64,000 nucleotides of DNA from Cryptomeria japonica (lineage: Eukaryota > Streptophyta > Pinopsida > Cupressales > Cupressaceae): contig NC_081410.1 of the NCBI RefSeq assembly GCF_030272615.1, positions 223,501,415 through 223,565,414 of the forward strand, written 5' to 3'. The translations under genes and the position numbers were made by a program. Positions 12,793 through 25,131 of this stretch are shown here, piece by piece (position 1 is the first letter of the stretch; each line of letters opens with the position of its first letter). The notes beneath the pieces were generated by a model. The model did no database searches and was not told the DNA's origin. It was given only the letters and a program-made list of their open reading frames with translations.

Positions 12793-14416
12793 TGGTGCAG
12801 GGAACCTATCACTCCATACAATGTTTATGGTTTGTTCTTAAGTATTTTATGTTGTTTTTCAAGTTGTAATAAGTGGACCAACCATTTGGGACTTAATGAA
12901 GTCATGGTTGAGTTGTCCAATCTTTTGTTGTGTTCAAGATGTTGATATCCTATAAGATGTAATGTTGATGTTGTTCATAGGTGAACTACTCTAAGAAGAT
13001 AGTCATAATGTGATAGGGTGAAATGCATTGTTTTAGGTCTCCTAGAATGCATACGAGGCCTTTTTGAGGCTTGGAGTACACTTAAGTGCAAGTTTGCACC
13101 CTAAGAATAAAAAATATGTAAAAATGCTAAGCAACATTTTGCAGCATTGAAAAAGTTGCACTTTATGTTGTTGGTGGTGAAGAAGTTATTTCTAACCAAC
13201 TGAATCATGGTGTCCCAAAGCCAAAGACAACTTCATTGTATGGGTTGGAATATTTGGAATGCAAGGCAAGTTTTGGTTGTAAGAAAAAAAAAACCTTGTT
13301 TTACACCGTTTTCACTATTTTCCTTTGTTTTTGTTGTGTTGTATGGTCCAGTACAAACTTGTTAGAGGAATCTACTTGCAGGACATGAAGGATTGGTGAA
13401 TCTACTTTACAAAATGGTAGATCTCAAAGTTTGTTTGTGTCTAGTTAGAGAGATTCAAACCATTCTCTGTGACTAGGTGCAAAACCCTTATAGACTAGGG
13501 TTTAAGCAATAAATGGCTCTAACCTGAGCATCCACTGATGGCACCAGTTCAAATATAGTGGAATTCTAGGTTAGGGTCTGTAAATATGTTTAGAATAGGT
13601 TTTGTGGCTTTGTAGACTTTTGTGGTGATTTTACAATGATACCCTAGGCTCACAGCTAGGAGTTGGTGAGACTAGGACAACAGAAGATGTGCGTTTTCTG
13701 AGCACACATGGATTGATAGAGCCAAAGTTTAAGTATTTTTGGAGACCCCAATGAATTCCCTTTGATAATCCATGATTATTTTGTGTAGAGGGTTTGACTG
13801 GTGAAACTTTCTAAGGCCAAGTTTGCTAGTCACCCGGGTAGGCCTAAAACCCTTGAAAATAGGAAAGTTTTAGAAATCCCATGTGTATGGAGAACCCAGA
13901 TGCCATTTTGCAATATTGTCTGTAACTTTGAAAAGGGTACTCAAAAATGTAATATTTTTAGGGCCTTGTGTGGGTATATGTGAAACTAATCCCTAAAAAA
14001 TCGTAATAGGAGGGGTAATTGAATTAGGCCTGTTTGGAGCCGGTATAGACAATGTGACCTTGGGAAGGCTTGAAAAAGGGTTTAAAGGAGACCAAACCAT
14101 TAGAAGAAACCTAAGATGCTATGTTAATTTATTTTACCCTCATGGAACAAGTCTGAGAATTAAGATCCTTTGCAGAGGTTATTGGAGCACTAGGAAGTTG
14201 TGTTAGGGATTTAGGTGGAAACCTCAATAGGAAGTGTTGATTGTTAAATATCAATGGCTATAACTTGGAGGAAAGACAAAGAGGATTATGCCTTGGAGAT
14301 ATAACTAGTAGAACCCTTACCAAGTACCACTAGATGGGCTTGAGGAGTAAGAGGGTTGGAGAAGAGAAAGAAAGACAACTAGGTGATTTGGAGCAACTCC
14401 AAGAATCTCTACATCA
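12793..14416 (+). repeat. 3' LTR of chromovirus E
   Basis: Direct repeat of 5327-6949. It starts TGGTGCAGGGAACC just after a purine tract (CCCAGGGGAGTA, 12781-12792) and ends TCTCTACATCA. About 1.62 kb. Confidence 0.9.
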
Positions 14417-15417
14417 GCAACCATGGACTGGAACTGTGCATTCAATGCATAGGTGATATCTCCTAAGGCCTAAAGGAGATGAAGGACCTCAGGAAGAGTA
14501 ACATATTGATTAGATCATTCACCCCCTCAGTGAAGAAGGGCACTTGAAAGATCAAGATGTTGTTGGTATGAAGGATGGAAATGAGAAGATAAGTGTGTGT
14601 AGTGGCTGCCTTAGCTACACACCTATAGATCAGAGTTGGATCACTACTGTGTGTGTCAATGAATGGATATTAACAATTGAAATTAGATGCATAGTGACAA
14701 AAAATGTGAGGAGTTATAAGAAGGGAATCCGGTAGTGATGATGGACCAGTATAGGAAATCGATATGTGAAGGATGTTACCGACATGAATGCTAACAGGTA
14801 CTTGCAGGTTATGTAAGACAATAAGGTTGGAGATCATTTCATTAGCCTCGGTAACATGGAATGGGCAATTATATCTCAAGTGGTGTTGATGAAGATCTGA
14901 ATGACATATGTTGGCCCGGTTGTTGATCATGCAAGCATACATGTTTTGGGGCTAATTGGTTTGATTCATGGCATGATGATGACATTTTATGGCATTGTTA
15001 AGATCTAGGATCATGTCATAGGTTGTGGTGGATATGATGGTGTTAAAGGATCATCAAATGATCATATATGAACAACTCAACTGGTATATAGAGTTTATTA
15101 GAGCTCTAGTTTTTTGGACCTGACCGACAATATGGACCTGAGATATATGACTCAGGGGGAGTTGACAGCCATGCTTTCTGATTTGTATCAGACTTGCTGG
15201 ACACATAGGGTGTGCAAGTGTCTTTGGCTATACTAGTGTGATGGTGTCTTTGGAAGTGTTCAGGGTTGTGAGATATTTCAATGTCTATCCAATTGAAATC
15301 ACAACTGGATCATTGGAAGAGTTGTCTACAAAAAGGAAAAATTACCTACATGGGAGAAGATACAATTGGTCAACACTTGATATCAGATAATCGGGGTCAG
15401 AATAACTTCTGCATATC
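14417..15417 (+). other. 3' interior of element C, no recognisable coding domain
   Basis: Between the 3' LTR of E and the purine-tract array of C there is about 1 kb without a recognisable pol domain. Short open frames exist, but none matches integrase, RT or RNase H motifs on inspection. The context suggests the 3' untranslated interior of Copia element C, possibly after deletion of pol. Confidence 0.4.
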
Positions 15418-15853
15418 AAAGGGGAGATGATTTAGTTTCACCAGTAGGTGAGCAGTATTCACTGACACATCCTTATGAAATTGAGTTCTTTAACAATTAG
15501 TATCAGATTTGCATACTCAATTGGTGTCAGTTGGTGGTTGAGTTCTCCATCTCAAGACCTGAAACTTGAGAAATTGTACCAAGTGGTATCAAAAGAGGAG
15601 ATACATCCAATAAAGATAAAGGGGGAGAAAATATTTATGTCAGTGCCTGGTCAATACAAGGAGGAGTGAAAACCCTGACAGTACCCTTTGCCATTGTTAT
15701 CAGAGGAGAAAGATTTTGTAGTATACTGCATACTATATGTGTGAGAATCCATGGATTATACAAAGGGGAAGAGTTGGATCACACAAAGGTGGAGAGAGAT
15801 TATGTAGTATGCCAGAAACTACATGAGTTGACATCAATGTCAAAGGGGGAGAT
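15418..15853 (+). other. Multiple polypurine tract (mPPT) of Copia element C
   Basis: Eight purine runs of the form AAAGGGGGAG occur in 436 bases before the 3' LTR, at about 15418, 15592, 15618, 15659, 15703, 15760, 15784 and 15842. The last one (AAAGGGGGAGAT) abuts the LTR. Multiple PPTs upstream of the 3' LTR are a described hallmark of Sireviruses. They prime plus-strand DNA synthesis. Confidence 0.75.
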
Positions 15854-16562
15854 TCTTGGCATTGTGCTATAATTGATGTCAACTAGTATATACAAATTAC
15901 TGATATAAGAGATAGACTGGTTACTGGTTACCGGTACACAAGTTAGTCTTTGACTTGTGTGGAAGAGATAGACTAGTTACCGGTATAGTCTATCACAAGT
16001 AAGGAGATTATGTTAACTAGTAAGTGATGTGTTGATATGGAGAAGACAAATCAACCAAGTGAGTGGTTGTTAACCAGCAAGCATATGACAAGTGTACAAG
16101 CAGGATGAGCAAGGTTCTTCAATTGTTGTTTGTGATGAAGAGACATAATGTTTCCTAAATCACATCAACACTGGTGAAGAAGGATGTACAGGTCACCGGT
16201 ATGTTGTGTGGATGTCGAACAAAAGGACTCACATCAAATAAGTGACTCAAAGGGATATGCACTGGACCAACATAGAAGGCATGATAAGCCACTGGGACAG
16301 AAAAATAAGAGTAAAGAAGTGATGGGTTTGTCACCTTGACAAACCAGATGAGATAATGTCCGGTCTAATAGTGATGAAAGGCATAACAATAGCTACAGAG
16401 AGAGAGTGCAACCGATATACAAATTCCTTAGACGGAATCAGTTGAAGGTTGATGACATGGTGTCATTAGGGTGGCTATCGGTGAGCATGAGAACCGGTAA
16501 GGAAGAAAAGAGGCTAAGTGATGTGCTCCTACTTGATGAGAATGTGCATGCTATGGATAGAT
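15854..16562 (+). repeat. 3' LTR of Copia element C, first part
   Basis: It starts TCTTGGCATTGTGC (the usual TGTTGGCATT with a mutated second base) directly after a polypurine tract. It is interrupted at 16562 by Copia A. The TAGAT at 16558-16562 pairs with TAGAC at 63050-63054, and the LTR continues from there. Confidence 0.75.
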
Positions 16563-17838
16563 TGTTAGGATAACTAGTGAACAACTGAGAGGGGAGTAAA
16601 TCAGTTGTTAAGAGATTATAACTTTTAATCCACAATACAACCTTAAACAAATCAAGTATCGGTAAAGAACAGATAGATGTTAGTAGGAAAGATACTGGTA
16701 AACAATAAAACTTAACAATTAACTAGAAAATCAATGCAAAGAAACCATACCACATAAAACCATGATTTGTAGGTGGAAAACTCAGAAAGGGAAAAACCAC
16801 GGTGGGAAGCCTACCCAGAGACAGATGATACTTCTATAGAAAGTATGTGTTACAATGAGGGGCCTGCACTTGCAGGAAGGCACACTACCTAGAGTGTACT
16901 GCTCATTACAAAAGAGTATCACTGACTACAGAGAGGCTACAACCTTCTCAAGAAAAATGGACAACAATCCAATAGAGTGAATTGCTGGAAATAACATCTA
17001 CCATGCTTGATTACAGTCTCGGTTAAGCTCAATGCTAGAGGACTAAATCCTCTTCTAAATCCAATTCAATCACCAATGATAGATCAACTCCTCTACTTGA
17101 ATGATATTACAATATTTGCACATTACATTCCTTGACCATGACCTTTCCAATAACCATGATACTTTTCAAAGAGTTTCTACCTCTTATTTATACAAACCCT
17201 AAGGCCTAAACCAATTAGGTCAGCCACCTAAATATATTACAATAATCATTACATAATTCCATTTACAATGATATGCCATGTCGGCTTGAGACCAAAATAA
17301 TAATAACAAATCTATAAATCATCTCGAATCATCTAGGTAACGTGTAGAGTACACACTAACATGATACCAATCCATAACCTAGATAGGTATCTGACCTATT
17401 CTAGGTCCACCATGCCAAATAAATATCTTCAAAAATTTAAAGCATGATCAAAGAACATCTTCAGCATCCTGAAATCCTCGAAGAAGCTACACCAACACCA
17501 ATTGTACATCCTGTCACGATTCCTTAATGAAAGATCTGTCAGTAAAGCCTTAAGCCAGTTTCGGTAAGGGTTTACTAGATTGTATGATAACATCCAATTA
17601 CCAAGCCAATACCAACTGACCAAAACATGCTCATACAACATATAACTCATGAAATCCAATATACTTTACTAATCCAAACATGCGGGAAGTGTCAACAAAT
17701 AATGTCTTCTGTCGGTAACACAAGATCTTCTACCAGTAACCAAAACTTGTCTGTCGGTAACCATCCATATTAGCTAGTGTTGACATCAATGACAAAACAT
17801 TAATGCAACACATAATCAATTCATCCATAATGCCAACA
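16563..17838 (-). repeat. 3' LTR of Copia A
   Basis: On the minus strand it begins TGTTGGCATTATGGATG right after a purine tract (AAAGGGAGAGAT) and ends CCTAACA. It is the direct repeat partner of 61792-63049. The internal block GGTTTTTCCCTTTC...TTTCCACC typical of Sirevirus LTRs is visible near 16770-16800. Confidence 0.92.
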
Positions 17839-18190
17839 ATCTCTCCCTTTGGCATTAATGGCAACACTAGATGTAAAAAACATCTAAGTACCAAGACATG
17901 CCAAACAAGTCTCCCCATGTGGAAGACAACCAACAATCAATAGCTCTCCCCCTGTGAATGATATCTCTTTAAGGTTCAGAATGATTTTTCACATTGCTAT
18001 CACTCCCCCTTTGACATCAATGCCAAAAACCTGACAAAAATATCATAGCAATTATATAAACCTCTGAATCTCAAAGATGACTACTCACCCTCAGTAGTAG
18101 CACCACTCATCAGTGCCGCAATGAATAATGTTTCTAATAATACATGTCAAATTGATGACAAAATTCATCAATCAAGTCTTTGTCGGAGGG
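17839..18190 (-). other. Polypurine-tract cluster of Copia A
   Basis: Read on the minus strand, four purine tracts precede the 3' LTR: near 18002 (AAAGGGGGAGTG), 17945 (CAGGGGGAGAG), 17908 (CATGGGGAGA) and 17836 (AAAGGGAGAGAT). This matches the Sirevirus multiple-PPT arrangement and supports grouping A with C. Confidence 0.65.
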
Positions 18191-19415
18191 GCAGAAACCC
18201 CTAACCTGTCTTTTAAATATTCAAATGATTCCTTAGACAATGATTTAGTGAATATGTTTGCAATATGTTCTTTAGTGTTCACATAAACCAATTTGACTTC
18301 CTTTGCTTCGTCTTAAAGTGAAATACCAGATTCTTAGACATGTCAATAGTTGCAGAGTTATCATAGTAGATAACTACCGGTTCACTACAATTTACTCTAA
18401 TATCCTTCAACATTTGCTTCATCCATAAAAATTGAGTGCAATTAGTTGCTGCTGCAACATACTCAGCTTTTGCAGTAGATAAAGAAATGCATGATTGTTT
18501 TTTGTTTATCCATGAAACCAATTTCTTTCCAAGAAAGAAAGGTGCACCAAAAGTGTTCTTCCTGTCATCAGTGTCACCTGCCCAATCTGAGTCAGTATAT
18601 GTACATAATGTGAAATCATCATTTATGGAATATCACAAACCATATGCTGTTGTTCCTTGCAAATACTGGAATATCCTCTTTGCTGCACATTCATGATTTT
18701 CTTTAGGATTACTTTGATATCTTGAAACAATACTTACTTCATTCATTATATCAGGTCTAGTCTGAGTTATATATAATAGACCACCAATCATAGATTTATA
18801 CCTTGCCTGATTTACCAGTGTAGAAGTATCCTTGATAGATAATTTCTCACTTGTAGCTATAGGAGTACTTACCAGTTTGGAATTCTCCATTCCAAACTTT
18901 TTCAACAATTCCCTCAAATACTTAGTTTGATAGATAAAAATGCCTTTGTCAGTTTGAGTAATCTACAAACCTAAGAAAAATTTCATCTCAACAATCATGG
19001 ACATTTCAAATTTATTTTTCATGTTGTTAGCAAATTCCATGCATAGTTTATCTTCTCCTCCCAAAATCATATCATCAACAAAAGCTTCAATAATCAGAAT
19101 ATCATTTTCAGTGATCTTATAATATGGATTACTATCAACACTGCCTTTAGTAAAACCAAGCTTCAAAAGATATTTATCTGACCTTGCATACCAAGCTTTA
19201 GGAGCCTATTTCAAACCATATAAAGATTTCTTCAATCTACAAACCATGTCTTTGTCATTTGTTAGTGAAAATCCATCAGGTTTCTCAATGTAAACTTCTT
19301 CTTCAAGCTCACCATTTAGAAATGCACATTTGACATCCATTTGATAAACCTTATAGTTCTTATAAGCTGCATATGCAAGAAATAGTCTAATGGCTTCAAT
19401 TCTAGCTATAGGTAC
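18186..19415 (-). pseudogene. RT (C-terminal part) and RNase H of Copia A
   Basis: Minus-strand reading from 19415 downward gives Copia [21 protein letters not shown] near 19340-19280, SLYGLK with an in-frame TAG just after it (about 19205), and the catalytic FVDDMILGG near 19070. RNase H follows from 18900 (YLRELLKKFGM, then TRPDIMNEVSIVSR, TDSDWAGDTDDRKN, CISLSTAKAEYVAA, ANIFTKSLS). The tail ends with a stop near 18186. There are several stops and frame changes. This is the second half of the polymerase; the first part lies across element B at 25583-25799. Confidence 0.9.
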
Positions 19416-19861
19416 TATTGGTGTAAATAAATATTCATTATGGATATTATTACACTTTACTTAAGTTAACTTAGGATAATGCATCTCTTCATAGTTTGGA
19501 TTTGAGACACTTAGGGAAGTGTGCACATAGGGATATAGATGAGAAATTCCACCTTTTGTGGTCTTGTTTTGTTGTTACACTCCACATTCAGTGGGTCATC
19601 CACCTCTTGTGGAATATTATATTATTTCTCCTACCTACCCCTAGTATTTCTTACGTACCCTTGTTTCTCATTGAGCCACATGTCGTGATTGTGTGCTCGT
19701 ACATCCATATGGCCTTGCATATATAAGAAGGCCTATATTCATTGTATTGGTGAATCCAGTTGACCATTTTCATATTGATGAGAATACAATTTGTTCTTGT
19801 CATTCTTTTGTCTCTATTTTTATACTTTTCATTGTGCCCTTGATCTTGGCAAAATCTCACA
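19416..19861 (+). repeat. 5' LTR of Copia B
   Basis: It begins TATTGGTGTAAATAAATATT (the 3' copy has the canonical TG start) and ends AAAATCTCACA before the primer-binding site. A TATA box (TATATAA, 19720-19726) lies in a conserved block and would drive transcription of B. Confidence 0.95.
19720..19726 (+). promoter_or_regulatory. TATA box in the 5' LTR of B
   Basis: TATATAA in the context GCATATATAAGAAGGCC. It is conserved in the 3' LTR at 25441-25447. Its position about 135 bases before the LTR end fits the U3/R boundary of a Copia LTR. Confidence 0.6.
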
Positions 19862-19874
19862 TGGTATCAGAGCC
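19862..19874 (+). other. Primer-binding site of Copia B
   Basis: TGGTATCAGAGCC directly abuts the LTR end and exactly matches the initiator tRNA-Met primer site. Confidence 0.9.
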
Positions 19875-20916
19875 ATTGGGGCTTCATTGATTGGTTTTTG
19901 GAGACATTGTGGAAGGCTTCTATTTTCAGATCTGAGGAACTGCACTTTTTGGAGGTATCTTGGAGCGTTTTCGACCTCACCATTGCATTCGGGAGGCCGT
20001 TTCCATAAAAATCAAGTATAAATTCGACCTATTTTGGTGAAAATTGATTTTTGGGTGTGGAGGAAATTTTTTGCCCAATTCGGGCGGTACAGTATAGAAT
20101 TTTCAGATTTTTTTCAAAAAAAAAAAATTTCTGAAAATTATTTTCTAGTTTGAAAATTTTTTTGAAAAAAAAAAAAATTTGAAAATTATTTTTGGGATCC
20201 ATACCTTCTGCCCAGTCAGCAGCGCATAGTCAGCGCCCAATCAGTAGCACCTAGTCAGCGCCCAATCAGCATTTTCTTTGGAAATTTTTAGACCCCTCTC
20301 CGTTGAGCAGTTTGGATTTTTGGGTCAACTTTGGAGGCCCATAACTTGCTCAATTTTGCTCCTTTTTGGGTGCAATTTTTTTTTATTTGGGCTAATTTTT
20401 TGTGCTCTTTGTAGTGGTATGGTTATTTTCTAGTTTTGGTGCACAGGGTTTTCAGAATTTTTAGATTCTCTCAGTTGTACCTATCCAATCCTCAATTCTG
20501 CAACTTCAAAGGCCTCATTTGAGCTCATACGACCTCCTTTTCAAGTGCCATTTTTTTTAAAGTGCATTTTTTTCCATCTACTCTCATAATCTGTGATCAG
20601 ATTTTAGATATTTTTAGTAGAAATTGTACTTTTAGATATTGGTCTTATTTGGCCTATTTGGTACTTTTAAATTGCTTGGATCTTAGTTTAGATCTCTTGC
20701 ACTATTAGTTTGAGTCTCTTTTGGCCCTATTGAGGCAATTGTAAAATTGAAATCAAAATTCCACTTTGTCATTTTTTGCAAGGGGCCCATTGTACACGCA
20801 CTAAGTATAAAGTGCCAAAACATCACTTTTGGGGGGGTTCTTTGATTGAGTGAATTTGGGGGGGTGTCTTGTGTGATTGTGCATCTCTTTCCTTGTGCTC
20901 TTTCATTTTTGTTGCA
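19875..20916 (+). other. Untranslated leader of Copia B
   Basis: About 1 kb between primer-binding site and gag ATG. It is T-rich, with long A and T runs near 20110-20180 and a small repeat GTCAGC/CAATCAGCA at 20213-20272. No coding domain is seen. Confidence 0.6.
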
Positions 20917-23900
20917 ATGAGTCCTCATAAATTTCAACCTTTAACTCCACATAATTATCCATCATGGAAAATTAAAGTATGGAGCAAATTAATGGAAAAA
21001 GGTTTCATGCATTACATAGATGGAACAATAGCAGCACCACCTGATCCTAAGGCTGATCCTAATGCTCAATTAGAATGGCTCACTAATAATTGCATGGCTC
21101 TTGAAGCTTTGCACAAGTATGTATCAGATGACCTCATCTTTCATATTGAAAAGTGTACTACAATCAAAGATGCTTGGGATATGTTTCAGAAATTGTAGGG
21201 TCAAGTTGATGAAATTAGAGGTTATAAGATTGACAATGAGCTCACCAACTTGGATCCCAAGAGTTTTGATACAATCCAAGATTATGTCACCAAAGCAAAT
21301 GAGCTAAGAGAAAAGCTTAAGGATTGTGGAATTGACAAAAAGGATGCTCAGTTGAAATTCAACTTGTTGGACAAGCTTGCACTAGAATATGCAGCATTTG
21401 CGTCTAGCTTCCAAACTCATCATTTGATAGTGGGGAGTTCCTATGTTATGCCTTCATTTGATTCTTTCACAGAAATGTTGATATTGGAACAATCTAAGTT
21501 GTTGAACATGGGGCTTCTCAAGTCTTCAAATTCCAAGGCTTTAGTGGCTAATCAAGGGAATCAAGGAGGTCAAGGCAAAGATTCCAACAAGAAGGAGAAG
21601 CACTCTAAGTCACAGCCACAATAGGAAAAAGGACAATCATCCTCTCCATCACAAGGCAATTTTTCATCCTCTTCCAAGAAGGGGACACCACCTAAGAAGG
21701 ATAAGCCAACTTGTGCATGTTGCAAGAAGTATGGTCATGATGAGCATTGATGCCACACAAAGCAAGTTGATGAGTTAACTAATCTTCTTAAGAAAAACAA
21801 CATCAACTTTCCATCTACCTACACAAAGAAGGATTCATCTCCTTCCTCTTCCACACATTCTAAGGGAAAAGGGCAAGCATATGTGGCTACAACAGGTTCT
21901 TCACAGCAGTGGATACTTGACTCAGGTGCCTCATATCACATGGGTTCTACAAAGGAGTGGTTTTCTTCATTGGAGCCATCTAAGGTACCTCACATTTACA
22001 TAGGTGATGATACACAAGTAGAGATCGAAGGGAAAGGTTTAGTTGACATGGATGATGGAACATTTGAGAATGTTCTCTATGTTCCTAACTTGTCTACCAA
22101 CATTCTCTCTATCTACCAAATCACTCACTATGGGAATGGGAAAAAGGTTGAATTTACACCAGATTCAATTGTGGTAAAGGAACTTAATGATGATGCCTTG
22201 GTAGTAGTGGGACAAGTCAATGACAACTCAAGGCTTTATTCATTCTCCCACTTTGTGCCAAGTTCACCTTCTAGGGCCTTGCTTACTCATTCAAATTCCA
22301 AAAGTAAGCTATGGCATGAGCAGTTTGGTCACCTCAACTACTGCTATCTTTAGTAGCTCAGCACTAAAGACATGGTCACAGGTCTACCTCGAATTAGTTT
22401 TTCAAAGTGTGTATGTTCAGGTTGTTCCATGGGCAAGCATCCCGAGGAAAAGTTTCATAAATGGAAAGCTTGGAGAGCTTTGGAAGTTCTTCAACTTGTT
22501 CACAGTGATGTAGCAGGTCCATTTCCAGCACCTTCATTTAGTAAGGCCCACTGTGTCCTCACCTTCATTGATGACTACTCCCACTTCACTTGGGTCTACT
22601 TTCTTATTCATAAGAGTGAAGTATTTGACAGATTTCAAGACTTCAAGACCTGTGTGGAGAAGCAATCCAGGAAAGTGGTGAAGATTCTTCATATAGATAA
22701 TGGAAAGGAATATGTAAACAAGAGACTTGAGGATTTTTGTACATTTGAGGGGATTGATCTTCAACATTTTGTAGCATACACTCCATAGCAGAACGGAGTT
22801 GCAGAACGCAAGAATAGAACTCTCAAAGAAATGGCTAGTTGTATGATTCATGCACATTCTCTTGATCCTGCTTTTTGGGCAGAGGCTATCAATTGTGCCA
22901 CACACATCCAGAATCGGGTTCCTCACAAAGCTTTGCAAGGTATTACTCCTTTTGAAGCTTGAGCTGGTAGGAAACTGATTGTGAGACATTTTAGAGTCTT
23001 TGGGTGTCCAGCATGGGCTCGCATACCTCCACAGAAATACAAGGCATTGGAACCTCAGAGTCGGCCTTGCATATTTGTTGGATATCCTGAGGGTGTTAAG
23101 GCATATAGATTGATGGATCCTGAGATACATGAGGTGTTCATTGAGAGGAGTGTTCACTTTGAGGAAAGCTCTCCTAGCTTAGCCTCTCTACCTCCTCCAC
23201 CTTCCTCCATTGTGGATAGTGATGCTAGTGATTTAGATGATGAGACTCCTTCAACTCTGACTCGCAGGGTTACACCTCCGCAGGGTCCACTTGCAGTTGA
23301 GGAGCCTCATTCTCCACCTCCACCTAGACCTCGTTGGGCTCAACAGACACTTGAGTCTGTGGGTTCTCTTGTTGGGGATCCTTCAGATACACGGAGAACT
23401 CGATCACAACATCAGGATCTTCCATATGCATTCATTGCTACTGCTTTTGGTCCATAGACATTTTGAGAAGCATCAGGGGTTCCTGAGTGGGACCAAGCTA
23501 TGGAGGAAGAGTATAGTTCCTTGATGAGGAACAACACATGGGATTTAGTCCATCTCCCTAAGGGGAGAAAGATGGTTCGATGTAAGTGGATCTATCAAAC
23601 CAAGTATGTTGCAGATGGTAGTGTGGATAAGTATAAGGCTCATCTTGTTGCGAAAGGTTTCTCTCAGGTTTCCAGTGTTGACTATACTGAGACCTTTGCA
23701 CCCATAGCCAAGATGAACTCCATTCACTTGACACTTGCTATTGTTGTAGCTCATGGTTGGGTTGTACATCAGATGGATGTGAAGAGTGCTTTTCTTCATG
23801 GTGATCTTGATGAGGAGATTTATATGGAGCAGCCACAGGGTTTCATCCAGGATACTTCTTTGGTTTGTAGACTAAGGAAATCTCTCTATGGCCTTAAGTA

Positions 23901-24852
23901 GGCCCCCAAGGCTTGGTATGCCAAGATGGATTCCTTTCTTCTCTTAGTAGGATTCACTAGGTGTCATTCCGATCCGAATGTCTATATTTTGCGACAGGAT
24001 GATTCTCACTTGATCCTTGTGCTCTATGTTGATGATTTGATCATTACAGGGAGTACTGCATCCATCATTAGCAAGGTCAAATCTGCTTTGCATGACAGAT
24101 TTGCTATGACTAACTTGGGTCTTTTGCACTACTTTCTCGGGATAGAGATTTCACAGTCACCTTCTGGGATTACACTATCATAGCCCAAGTATGCTCTTGA
24201 TCTACTTGCATGCTTTCATATGGTTGATTGTAAGCCTGCACTGACTCCCTTTCTTTCCAGAGTCAAGCTTGAGGCTTAGTGTTCTTCTCCACCAATTTAT
24301 ACCACTTTGTATTGTCAGCTTGTGGGTAGTCTCATCTACTTGACCCATACACGCGTTGATATTTCATTTGTAGTTGGCGTGGTTTCCCGCTTCATGCAGG
24401 AACTATATGAGCTTCATTGGAAAGCCGCCAAACATATCCTTCATTACATCCAGGGTACACATCACTATGGGATTCACTATACAGTAGGCATAGGACTTTG
24501 CTTGGTTGGTTATACAGACTCTGATTGGGCTGGCGATCTTGATGACCGTAAGTCTACTTCTGGTTACAGTTTTCACCTTGGTTCAGACCCCATTTGTTGG
24601 CAGAGCAAGAAGCAGCATGCTATTGCTCTTTCTTCGACTGAGGCTGAGTATCAAGGTGCTATTAATGTAGTGACTGAGACCATTTGGCTTTAGTAGATTC
24701 TCACAGAGTTTGGGTTCACCACTCCACGGTCGACAGTTATACATTGCGACAATCAGAGTGCTATTGCAATCTTGAAGAACTCGATTCAGCATCATTGGAC
24801 CAAACACATCAGTTGCGAGCTCTCTTGGGGGTGCGAGATGTGTCATTAGGGG
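20917..24852 (+). pseudogene. Gag-pol polyprotein of Copia B, one frame with 14 premature stops
   Basis: The entire Copia polyprotein stays in a single reading frame from the ATG at 20917. Gag covers 20917-21880 (PLTPHNYPSWKIKVWSKL; zinc knuckle near 21715-21755). Protease is at about 21908 (WILDSGASYHMG). Integrase runs 22310-23000 (HSDVAGPF, TFIDDYSHFTWVYF, IDNGKEYVN, QNGVAERKNRT). RT spans 23500-24200 (CKWIYQTKY, MDVKSAFLHGDLDEEIYM, LYVDDLIITGS). RNase H covers 24350-24790 (YTDSDWAGDLDDRKSTSGYS, SSTEAEYQGA). Stops lie at 21196, 21622, 21748, 22351, 22354, 22786, 22960, 23455, 23464, 23899, 24181, 24277, 24691 and 24694: eleven TAG and three TGA. No frameshift occurs until a small deletion after about 24810 removes part of the RNase H C-terminus. 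Confidence 0.93.
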
Positions 24853-25131
24853 GGGTCAGCTGACTTCTCCTTCCTCTCTTATGGGGGGACTTTTTCCTCT
24901 TTGATGTTTTGTCCTTCTTCTTTGAGAGTCTTTTGTACTTTCATCTCTTTTTTGGGGGGGATTTTTTTCCCACTGGGTTTTCTCCTTTTCTCCATTTGTG
25001 AGAGATTGCATTGCATGGTTTTGCTTGCATTTGCATATTGTACATGGGTACCTATCATGGCCTAGTAGCCAGGACCCATCTTGCATTGTTGACTTGAGTC
25101 TTCATTCCCCTAAGTTGCACTTAAGGGGGGG
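24853..25131 (+). other. 3' untranslated interior and polypurine tract of Copia B
   Basis: G-rich and T-rich sequence after RNase H. The tract AAGGGGGGG (25123-25131) abuts the 3' LTR and is the likely plus-strand primer. Earlier G runs at 24848 and 24953 may be decayed additional tracts. Confidence 0.65.

Larger units (their letters stand above)
5327..14416 (+). mobile_element. Decayed Ty3/Gypsy chromovirus E
   Basis: Two LTRs (5327-6949 and 12793-14416) flank gag, protease, RT, RNase H, integrase and a chromodomain in Gypsy order. The LTRs carry TGATG...CATCA termini; the 3' copy begins TGGTG. A partial hand alignment of about 300 bases shows roughly 87-88% identity between LTRs, so the insertion is old. 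The flanks do not match as a TSD (GTCCA left, GCAAC right). A minus-strand solo LTR at 8976-10132 splits the RT. Without it the element is about 7.9 kb. Confidence 0.9.

Noticed and set aside
22534-23157. 207-residue minus-strand frame opposite integrase of Copia B
   Set aside because: The opposite strand is unmistakable integrase in the correct frame; the antisense frame shows no family features.
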